Shown: positions 6,953 through 11,999 of the stretch, piece by piece
Layout of the letters: the number at the start of each line of letters is the position of its first letter
How positions within the stretch are numbered: the first letter of the stretch is position 1
Assembly: GCA_022615255.1 (NCBI GenBank)
Contig: JAKEHC010000103.1
Span: forward strand, 1-11,999
Length of the DNA: 11,999 bases
Direction: 5' to 3'
From: Candidatus Dadabacteria bacterium
GTDB lineage: Bacteria; Desulfobacterota_D; UBA1144; Nemesobacterales; CSP1-2
The notes under the pieces: generated by a model
Seen by the model: only the letters and a program-made list of their open reading frames with translations
Told to the model about the DNA's origin: nothing
Database searches by the model: none
Translations under genes and position numbers: made by a program

Positions 6953-6980
6953 GTAGAGACGCCATTAATGGCGTCTTTAC
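6953..6980. repeat. 28-bp near-perfect palindrome, copy 3 of the GTAG...CTAC family
   Basis: The left arm GTAGAGACGCCATT (6953-6966) is followed by AATGGCGTCTTTAC (6967-6980). This is its reverse complement except for one C-to-T change, which still allows a G-U pair in RNA. Length, ends and intergenic setting match the copies at 1289 and 5977. Confidence 0.88.
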
Positions 6981-7017
6981 AGATAGGGTAGCTTAATCAA
7001 GCTATAAGTTTCAAATC

Positions 7018-7046
7018 TTGAGCTTAATGAAAAAGGTAGTTATAAT
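7018..7046 (+). promoter_or_regulatory. Sigma70-like promoter immediately before a gene start
   Basis: TTGAGC (7018-7023), a 17-bp spacer and a perfect TATAAT (7041-7046). The ATG at 7055 follows after eight nt, so the predicted transcript begins at or next to the start codon. Confidence 0.7.
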
Positions 7047-7054
7047 TGATTTTA

Positions 7055-7336
7055 ATGTACCCAAAAAAGAGCGGAGAGCTGGTAAGGGTTATCCATCGTG
7101 TAAACCAGAAGATAGTGGTTACAGAGTGTGAATCGGTCAGAGGGAGCAACATCGCCGGGTACATCGACCTCCTTCGAGTAAGAAAAAGCGGTATAGAGGG
7201 TCTTTTTAAAAAGGACGAAAGCTCAAGGAAAATAGAATCTCTCTGCCTCCCTACACTAAGCGTGATAGCCATATGTTATGTTGAGAAGAGGGACAGAAAG
7301 AACTTTGTTTCCATAAGGGGCGCAGAGAGGGATTAA
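7055..7336 (+). CDS. Unrecognised 93-residue protein, probably leaderless
   Basis: I do not recognise the family. The protein is basic (KSGELVRVIHRVNQK, RVRKSG, EKRDRK) with alternating hydrophobic residues suggesting beta strands (KIVVTECESV, LSVIAICYVEKR). It has no signal peptide or membrane helix, and two of its cysteines (C25, C64) lie far apart. I start it at the ATG at 7055. A TTG three codons earlier overlaps the -10 box itself and would not be in the transcript from that promoter. There is no Shine-Dalgarno. It precedes hflX by 122 nt on the same strand, so read-through into hflX is possible. Confidence 0.65.
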   Translation: MYPKKSGELVRVIHRVNQKIVVTECESVRGSNIAGYIDLLRVRKSGIEGLFKKDESSRKIESLCLPTLSVIAICYVEKRDRKNFVSIRGAERD

Positions 7337-7445
7337 ATTAGGGATTGGGTAGTATTGGGTTTCGCTAATAATCAAGCCTAAAATATAGCCAATGACAATT
7401 GAATTGATTCAAAGTTTAACTCTTAACTTACCTTTCTAAAAAACA

Positions 7446-7451
7446 GGGAGG
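7446..7451 (+). promoter_or_regulatory. Shine-Dalgarno that positions an AUA start for hflX
   Basis: GGGAGG is followed after seven nt by ATA at 7459-7461, in frame with hflX and exactly where the family's N-terminus should begin. No ATG, GTG or TTG occurs in frame between the stop at 7417-7419 and the GTG at 7675. Confidence 0.65.
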
Positions 7452-7458
7452 CATAAAT

Positions 7459-9144
7459 ATAGAGAAGATTTACGGCAAAATCTCCGGTCTTAAGCCCAGC
7501 GAGCTACACAACCTCTCAAGACTATATAAAAGAAGAGTTCCAAGCAGAGAAATCATAACGCTAGAGCTTGGAAGAACCCTCTCACAAATATCATACGAGC
7601 TTAAAAAAGAAGTAACCCTCATAATAAATAGAAAAGGAAGGATAGAAGTAGTATTCGTAGGCGACTCCTACGAGGTGCCTTTTAATGAGCTTATCGAGAG
7701 ATCGAGGGAATCGAGATACAGGCTAAGAGGTTTTCGCCTTATCCATACTCACATCAAAAACCCCAATCTTACCCATCCAGACCTTGTAACGCTCCTTAAT
7801 GAACGGCTTGATTTAATAGGAGTGCTTGAGTTAAAAGACGGCGGAATACCGGGCAGGTTTCAAATAGCCCACATAGTTCCATCAAATCCAGAGGGTGAGA
7901 TGTGGAAAACAATCAATTACGCCGACTTGGGAAGGGTGGATATAAACCTAGAGGAATTTATCAAAGAGATCGAGCACGAATTTGAGAGTTCCTACATAGA
8001 TCACGGGGGGACTAGGGAGAAAGAGGGCGTCTTTCTAATCGGTTTCTCCACAAGATCAAGGGCCGAAGCCCAGGAGTCGCTCGAAGAATTAACCGAGCTT
8101 GCCCGCTCAGCGGATAAGGTGGTGCTGGATAAAACGATTCAGACTAGAAAGCAGAGCGATCCTAATTCCCTAATTGGAAAGGGGAAGCTTGAGGAGATAA
8201 TTCTTAAAGCCAGGCAGGTTGGAGCTGATACGCTTATCTTCGATGTTGAACTCACACCTGCTCAGGTGAGGACGATCTCAGAGGAAACTAACCTTAATGT
8301 AACGGATAGGACTCAATTAATAATGGACATATTCGCTGAGCGCGCTAAAACAAGCGAGGGAAAGATTCAGGTTCAGCTTGCTCAGCTCCGATATATGCTT
8401 CCACGCCTTACGGGAAGAGGCATTGAATTATCTAAGCTAGGTGGCGGCATCGGAACAAGGGGACCGGGCGAGCAAAAGCTCGAAGAGCAAAGAAGAAGAC
8501 TGAGGGATAGAATAGGAAAGCTTGAAAAGCAGATCGGAGAACTCAGTAGAAGGCGCGAGCACACAAGAAAACAGAGGAGAGAACAGGGAATGCCAACAGC
8601 CACCCTTGTCGGCTACACGAACGTCGGGAAGTCGACCCTATTTAACGCTCTGACAAGCAGTGGGGTAATTGTTGAGAATAAGCTCTTCTCCACACTAAAT
8701 CCGACTACTAGAAGGATTACCCTACCTAGCGGGAGAGAGATGCTACTTACAGATACCGTAGGATTTATAAGGAATCTGCCTAAGGAGCTTGTAAAAGCCT
8801 TCCGTGCAACGCTTGAGGAGTTAGGCGGCTCATCCATTCTTATCCACGTTGCAGATGCATCCGACCCGCTTGTAGAAGAAAAGATAGATTCGGTGGAAAG
8901 GATACTGGAGACCTCCGGTTATGATTCAATACCCAGGCTTCTTGTTTTCAACAAGATGGATTCCGCCTCTAAAGAGGCAGTTGATAGACTCCGAAGGCAA
9001 TTTAACGCCCCTATTATCTCCGCACTTAATAAAGACACCTTAATAAGTTTTTTGGAAAGACTGGATTCTGAAATCGGAAGGCTGGCTTTTTATAAAGAGA
9101 AGCGTGAAAGCTCTTCGTTTTACCTCGAGGAAATAAAGGCTTAG
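7459..9144 (+). CDS. hflX: Ribosome-associated GTPase HflX, apparent AUA start
   Basis: HflX binds the 50S subunit and splits stalled or stress-inactivated ribosomes using GTP. From 7459 the protein is 561 residues, the long form. The start region EKIYGKISGLKPSEL is the conserved N-terminus of long HflX proteins and is followed by the subtilisin-like nucleotide-binding N domain and a helical linker. Next come the glycine-rich GGGIGTRGPGE (about 328-338) and a coiled-coil stretch rich in R/K/E. The G domain has GYTNVGKST (G1, 385-393), DTVGF (G3, 432-436), NKMD (G4, 498-501) and SAL (G5, about 521-523). All key GTPase residues are intact. Codon usage is coherent from 7459 onward, but the first codon is ATA. 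The first canonical candidate, GTG at 7675, has no ribosome site and would delete 72 conserved residues. Identity is very secure; the start is the open question. Confidence 0.94.
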   Translation: MEKIYGKISGLKPSELHNLSRLYKRRVPSREIITLELGRTLSQISYELKKEVTLIINRKGRIEVVFVGDSYEVPFNELIERSRESRYRLRGFRLIHTHIKNPNLTHPDLVTLLNERLDLIGVLELKDGGIPGRFQIAHIVPSNPEGEMWKTINYADLGRVDINLEEFIKEIEHEFESSYIDHGGTREKEGVFLIGFSTRSRAEAQESLEELTELARSADKVVLDKTIQTRKQSDPNSLIGKGKLEEIILKARQVGADTLIFDVELTPAQVRTISEETNLNVTDRTQLIMDIFAERAKTSEGKIQVQLAQLRYMLPRLTGRGIELSKLGGGIGTRGPGEQKLEEQRRRLRDRIGKLEKQIGELSRRREHTRKQRREQGMPTATLVGYTNVGKSTLFNALTSSGVIVENKLFSTLNPTTRRITLPSGREMLLTDTVGFIRNLPKELVKAFRATLEELGGSSILIHVADASDPLVEEKIDSVERILETSGYDSIPRLLVFNKMDSASKEAVDRLRRQFNAPIISALNKDTLISFLERLDSEIGRLAFYKEKRESSSFYLEEIKA

Positions 9145-9169
9145 TTATAAATTCTATTATTACTAAGCC
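9138..9169. terminator. Bidirectional intrinsic terminator between hflX and the MaoC gene
   Basis: Arms GGCTTAGTTATAA (9138-9150) and TTATTACTAAGCC (9157-9169) pair over 13 positions with one mismatch around a 6-nt loop. A CTTTT run follows on the plus strand and TTTATTT on the minus strand. The left arm overlaps the hflX stop codon. It serves both convergent genes. Confidence 0.7.
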
Positions 9170-9186
9170 CTTTTGAGAGATTAAGT

Positions 9187-10095
9187 TTAAATATCAACCT
9201 CCGCAACTCCGCTTTTCAGAACCTTAACGTCATCTTCACGTCTGGTAACCTCAAAGCCTAATATCGTTCTTTCACCCTCTTTTCCCATCTCCCATCCATC
9301 AACAATAAGAACGTCTCCCGGATAGACAGGGCTTGCGAACCTGCTCCCAAGCCTTTTTAACTTAGTAGGATCCCCATCGAGATAACACTCTATGATGGAT
9401 CTCATCGTCAAGGACAAAATGCAAAGCCCGTGCACTATTATTCCCTTAAGCCCTGCTGCCTTCGCAATCTTATCATCTGTATGGATAGGATTTCTATCTC
9501 CTGAAGCCTCGGCGTATCTATATGTTATATCCGTGGGAACCCTTATAATCTTTCTAAATAGAAGCTGGCTTGAGCTGTCTAACTTAGCCTTCTCCTTTTT
9601 CCCTTCGGTCTTAGGGTTCTGCCCACTTCCAATCCCTCGTATGAAAAGACCCCATTCTGATTCCACTACAACCTCGCCATTTTGGTTCTTAGAAACAACG
9701 CTTATCAAAAGAAGCTCACCACTCCCTTTATCTTCAATGTTTTTAACTTTTGCCTTAGATGTGATCGTATCCCCGGCTCTAATAGGCTTATAGAAACGCA
9801 TATCCTGCTCCCCATGAACAAGCATGAGTAGATTCCTGCCTAACTGCTCCGGACCGCCATGAAGACCCACCTCAGTCCATAGCTTCTCTGCCAAGAACAA
9901 TTCATGTACAACTGCGAAACTCGGAGGAGCCATTCCATAATCGGGGATTCCGGAAGGCACTCCATTGCCGTTGTAATTGTAGTATGTAACATTACGCGAA
10001 CCTATTGCCGAGGCATACTTATAGATCGACTCCGGCGTAACCTCATAAACAACTGGAAATGATTCATGACCTATATAATCTCTATTAAGTCCCAT
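9187..10095 (-). CDS. Two-domain MaoC-type (R)-specific enoyl-CoA hydratase
   Basis: A double hot-dog protein of the hydratase 2/MaoC family that hydrates trans-2-enoyl-CoA to (R)-3-hydroxyacyl-CoA, or a related dehydratase step. The 302 residues divide into a degenerate N-terminal hot dog (about 1-155, with FYKPIRAGDTITSKAKV at 101-117) and a catalytic C-terminal hot dog. A charged linker (NPKTEGKKEKAK, 160-171) joins them. The active-site motif is YAEASGDRNPIHTDD (194-208), with D200 and H205 as the catalytic pair, followed by VHG (221-223). Then come RFASPVYPGD (252-261) and a final strand. The start is supported by GGAG about nine nt upstream within a GGAGGAGAGGAG run. It converges on hflX through a shared terminator. 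With the acyl-CoA synthetase and LLM enzyme it suggests acyl-CoA metabolism, but it is not in an operon with them. Substrate chain type is not readable. Confidence 0.9.
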   Translation of the reverse strand: MGLNRDYIGHESFPVVYEVTPESIYKYASAIGSRNVTYYNYNGNGVPSGIPDYGMAPPSFAVVHELFLAEKLWTEVGLHGGPEQLGRNLLMLVHGEQDMRFYKPIRAGDTITSKAKVKNIEDKGSGELLLISVVSKNQNGEVVVESEWGLFIRGIGSGQNPKTEGKKEKAKLDSSSQLLFRKIIRVPTDITYRYAEASGDRNPIHTDDKIAKAAGLKGIIVHGLCILSLTMRSIIECYLDGDPTKLKRLGSRFASPVYPGDVLIVDGWEMGKEGERTILGFEVTRREDDVKVLKSGVAEVDI

Positions 10096-10352
10096 GGCTT
10101 TTCTCCTCTCCTCCTACTAATTTTAACGAGTTGTCTAAAACCTTTCCACTAATCCTCTGAAATCATGCTTTTCAAATCTTGGAATATTTGATGTTGCAGT
10201 CGCTTACAAACAGGCTTGGACAGTATAAGATAGGGTTCAGTTATTAAGTCAAGGGAAATACAAAGATCATCTGAATTCATATTGAAGATCTCCAGCTTTA
10301 TGGGGGATAGTCAACAATTGCCTTGTCTTCAGTTAGTTTGAATGTCATTTTT

Positions 10353-10391
10353 TTCACACCATTTTAACATTCAATTAACATTAACTTAATA
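10353..10391 (+). promoter_or_regulatory. Pho-box-like array of four hexamers with 11-bp period
   Basis: TTCACA (10353), TTAACA (10364), TTAACA (10375) and TTAATA (10386) begin exactly 11 bp apart. OmpR/PhoB-family response regulators bind head-to-tail on such direct repeats; TT(A/C/T)ACA units with this period are the PhoP box of Bacillus, and PhoB boxes also repeat at 11 bp. A TATATT (10400-10405) downstream could be the -10 of a promoter it controls towards the DksA gene. The region is A/T-rich, so chance is possible. Confidence 0.4.
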
Positions 10392-10511
10392 CAAACAGAT
10401 ATATTTGTCAAGGATATTTTATTCGCACTTGCAAAATAATCGCCAACACCCCACTCTATCAAGCTTATTAGACGGCTGAAATGATAAAATGGATGTAACC
10501 CCTGTCTGCCA

Positions 10512-10540
10512 TTTACAGAATTTTTCATACGTGATATATT
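10512..10540 (+). promoter_or_regulatory. Sigma70-like promoter placing the transcript start on the DksA-family ATG
   Basis: TTTACA (10512-10517), a 17-bp spacer and TATATT (10535-10540). The expected start point, seven nt on, coincides with the A of the ATG at 10547. No Shine-Dalgarno is present upstream. Confidence 0.6.
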
Positions 10541-10546
10541 TTTAAT

Positions 10547-10909
10547 ATGAATCCTAAAAAACTCAACTACTTTAAAGGGATTCTGCTTGAAAAGATAAGT
10601 CTCCTTCTTGATACGGCAGGAAAAACGGTGAGCGAATTAAGCCAAGAGGAAGACTCCTTTGCCGATCCGGTAGACCGTGCGATGTCCGAGTCTAATATAT
10701 CAATTGAACTCAGAAAAAGGGACAGGGAAAGAAAGCTCCTTCAGAAGATTCAAAAGGCGATTCAGAAGGTGGAAGACGGCACATATGGGATATGCGAGGA
10801 GTGTGGAGATGAAATCTCCGAAGAGAGGCTTAAGGTAAGACCGGAGGCAACACTGTGCATTAAATGTAAAGAAGAGCAGGAAAAAATCGAGAAACAACAC
10901 GGGCTATAA
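10547..10909 (+). CDS. DksA/TraR-family RNA polymerase-binding zinc-finger regulator
   Basis: Expected to insert a coiled coil into the RNA polymerase secondary channel and adjust transcription, classically together with ppGpp. The 120 residues hold a two-helix coiled coil (about 5-75). DPVDRA (40-45) at its tip matches the DxxDxA signature, with both acidic residues present. The C4 zinc finger is GICEECGDEI...LCIKCKEEQ with C83, C86, C104 and C107. It is shorter than E. coli DksA (151) and closer in size to the compact DksA/TraR-like proteins of delta-proteobacterial and Gram-positive genomes, so I do not give it the dksA symbol. The start is the ATG at the predicted transcription start, hence probably leaderless. 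It converges with the lipoprotein gene with a five-nt gap and no visible terminator, so antisense overlap of the 3' ends is likely. Confidence 0.92.
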   Translation: MNPKKLNYFKGILLEKISLLLDTAGKTVSELSQEEDSFADPVDRAMSESNISIELRKRDRERKLLQKIQKAIQKVEDGTYGICEECGDEISEERLKVRPEATLCIKCKEEQEKIEKQHGL

Positions 10910-10914
10910 TTTAT

Positions 10915-11382
10915 TTACTGATTAACCCCTCCAAACACAAAACCCGTGAGAAAATCAGCCTGAGATTCTTTGACGATTTTCCACTTCCCGTTAATCTTTT
11001 GAAATCCTATGTTCTCACTTATCTGAAATTTACTTTTGTCATCCTCTATACTCACATCGACCCTGGTTTTCTGCGTCGCTGTAGCCTTGTCGCCGCTACT
11101 CTGTATGTTTCTGTCAAAATAGGAAAGCTTAATCTGATCGAAAAGGGTAACGTTAGAAAGGAAATTCCTCTTTATGTCTTCAATGCCAATAACCTTGCCA
11201 TCTGTTTCCTGCTTATAGCTCGGTGAAATGCAAGACATATAAAGCTCGAGGTTCTTTGTCTCAAATGCGTTTTTTCTATCTGATAATAGCTCTTCAATTT
11301 CTCTCCTGTCTGAATCTCCGCAAGAGGCGATAAAGGATATAATAAAAATTGATAGGAACATGAATAGAAGTTTTTTTCTCAT
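10915..11382 (-). CDS. Small lipoprotein with NTF2-like domain
   Basis: A 155-residue secreted lipoprotein. The positively charged start (MRKK) and hydrophobic core (LLFMFLSIFIISF) lead to the lipobox IASC with the lipidated cysteine at C21. Gly at +2 is compatible with sorting to the outer membrane. The rest has the pattern of a SnoaL/NTF2-like cone fold: a first helix EIEELLSDRKNAFETKNLELYMSC split around the chain, a central strand block, and the terminal IGFQKINGKWKIVKES strand pair. Function is unknown. Its ATG overlaps the TGA of the upstream bamD gene by four nt (ATGA) with AAGGAAGG just before, so the two are translationally coupled. Linkage to BamD suggests an envelope role, which is inference. 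Confidence 0.82.
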   Translation of the reverse strand: MRKKLLFMFLSIFIISFIASCGDSDRREIEELLSDRKNAFETKNLELYMSCISPSYKQETDGKVIGIEDIKRNFLSNVTLFDQIKLSYFDRNIQSSGDKATATQKTRVDVSIEDDKSKFQISENIGFQKINGKWKIVKESQADFLTGFVFGGVNQ

Positions 11383-11999
11383 CCTTCCTTAGACCCTTCT
11401 TTAGGCTCTTCTTTTTCTTTCTTTTCAATCTTTGCTAGGAGCTCCTCAGCCTTATCATGGTATTTTGCCGTTGGAAATTCCTGTATTACACGGTTAAGAA
11501 CATCCTTTGCAGATTGAGTTTCACCCATTTGGTAATATGACTTGCCGAGTAGATAAAGCGCTTCCTCATATTCTTTCGTGTCCTGGTATTGTTCTACAAC
11601 CACTATATACCGTCCTGCAGATGCTTTATAGTTTTTTTTCTTTGCATAAAAGTTTCCTATATATATCTCACGCTTGGCAAGATTATCACGGCATTTCACT
11701 ATCATGCCTTTAGCGTCACCTACAAGTGGGGAAGCAGGATACTTTTCAAGAAAGATATTAAACCACTTCTGAGCCTCTCTCGTGTCCGTAGGGTCTCTAT
11801 CATAGGTTTTCATACGTTTAAAATGCGAAAGAGCTAAACGAAAGGTGGCATAAGGCGTTTCTTGATGACTTGGGTGACGTTTTATAAACTCTTCGTATTC
11901 AACTACTGCCTGCTCATACTCTCCTTTTTTGAAATAAGCATCGCCTGTTCTTAATTCTGCAAGCGTAGCATAAGGACTATATGTATATCTAAGCTGGAT
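11379..11999 (-). CDS. bamD: BamD-type outer-membrane assembly lipoprotein (partial, N-terminus outside window)
   Basis: A TPR-repeat lipoprotein of the BAM complex, which inserts beta-barrel proteins into the outer membrane. The 206 visible codons cover the helical body. YSPYATLAELRTGDAYFKKG near the start of the visible part is a hallmark of BamD, followed by YEQAVVEYEEFIKRHPSH (TPR), PYATFRLALSHFKRM, and RDPTDTREAQKWFNIFLEKYP. REIYIGNFYAKKKNYKAS comes next, and a last TPR ends in FPTAKYHDKAEELL. A charged tail (about 20 residues, rich in E and K) closes it. The signal peptide, lipobox and first helix lie beyond the window edge; the methionine at 11813 is internal. It is followed by the coupled lipoprotein gene (ATGA overlap). 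Confidence 0.9.
   Translation of the reverse strand: MQLRYTYSPYATLAELRTGDAYFKKGEYEQAVVEYEEFIKRHPSHQETPYATFRLALSHFKRMKTYDRDPTDTREAQKWFNIFLEKYPASPLVGDAKGMIVKCRDNLAKREIYIGNFYAKKKNYKASAGRYIVVVEQYQDTKEYEEALYLLGKSYYQMGETQSAKDVLNRVIQEFPTAKYHDKAEELLAKIEKKEKEEPKEGSKEG

Larger units (their letters stand above)
6697..7054. other. Gene-free spacer with palindrome and promoter
   Basis: These 358 bases between divergent genes hold the ribosome site of the zinc-ribbon gene, a weak TTCTCT...AGAGAA inverted repeat near 6851-6875, the 28-bp palindrome at 6953-6980 and the promoter at 7018-7046. Two very short reading frames (6793 and 6908 starts) are not convincing. Confidence 0.55.
10096..10546. other. Long divergent regulatory region
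   Basis: These 451 bases separate the divergent MaoC and DksA genes and contain no convincing gene. On the minus strand TTGACT (10247-10252) and TATACT (10222-10227) form a possible promoter for the MaoC gene, but the 19-bp spacer is long. The plus strand carries an 11-bp-periodic hexamer array (10353-10391) and the DksA promoter (10512-10540). Confidence 0.55.

Noticed and set aside
1289..6980. Palindromes as a CRISPR array or ordinary terminators
   Set aside because: They are thousands of bases apart with no spacers, and they lack adjacent T tracts and do not sit at gene 3' ends.
6793..6991. Two tiny plus-strand frames (about 25 and 27 residues)
   Set aside because: No ribosome site, no compositional support, and the second runs through the palindrome; probably chance.
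7046..7054. TTG start nine nt upstream for the 93-residue protein
   Set aside because: The TTG overlaps the TATAAT -10 box, so the transcript from that promoter would not include it; the ATG at 7055 fits better.
7675..7677. GTG as the hflX start
   Set aside because: It has no ribosome site, and it would delete 72 residues that read as the conserved HflX N-terminus, in a frame open back to 7420.
9392..9793. Long open frame antisense to the MaoC-type gene
   Set aside because: The minus-strand frame encodes a clear hydratase with catalytic motifs; the plus-strand translation has no recognisable features.

Overview
The window reads as a piece of a Gram-negative bacterial chromosome with moderate-to-low GC and short, mostly single-gene transcription units on both strands. 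Gram-negative identity rests on a BamD-type outer-membrane assembly lipoprotein and an adjacent small lipoprotein. The long HflX form, a DksA-family regulator, a LivK-type binding protein, acyl-CoA metabolism genes and two proteins of F420-linked families would suit an uncultivated Desulfobacterota/Dadabacteria-like lineage. That placement is inference; no rRNA or tRNA gene is present to fix it. I see no transposase, CRISPR array, phage gene or defence cassette.

Layout: 1-1058 (-) is a branched-chain amino acid/carboxylate-type ABC substrate-binding protein, cut by the window start. Divergent from it is an acyl-CoA synthetase at 1391-3007 (+). A converging luciferase-like oxidoreductase (3143-4084, -) is separated from the synthetase by a REP-like element. 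A radical SAM protein (4209-5102, -) follows, then a 33-residue one-helix membrane protein (5196-5297, +). Next are an unrecognised protein (5408-5911, -), a split-barrel F420/FMN-type protein (6119-6445, +), a small zinc-ribbon protein (6472-6696, -), an unrecognised protein (7055-7336, +) and the ribosome-associated GTPase HflX (7459-9144, +). The window closes with a two-domain MaoC-type hydratase (9187-10095, -), a DksA/TraR regulator (10547-10909, +) and a translationally coupled bamD-lipoprotein pair (10915-11999, -).

The genes fall into a loose metabolic set (solute uptake, CoA activation, LLM oxidoreductase, enoyl-CoA hydratase) and a housekeeping/stress set (HflX, DksA, BamD). No single new multi-gene system stands out. 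The most unusual signals lie in the non-coding and initiation layer. (1) Four plus-strand genes have a sigma70-like -10 box only 6-9 nt before the ATG and no Shine-Dalgarno, so they are probably leaderless, whereas the minus-strand genes mostly have strong Shine-Dalgarno sites. (2) hflX appears to start at an AUA codon behind a good Shine-Dalgarno. (3) Three intergenic palindromes, each exactly 28 bp, share GTAGRGRC/GYCYYTAC ends but have different cores. (4) An array of four TTMAYA-like hexamers at exact 11-bp spacing resembles a PhoB/PhoP-type operator.
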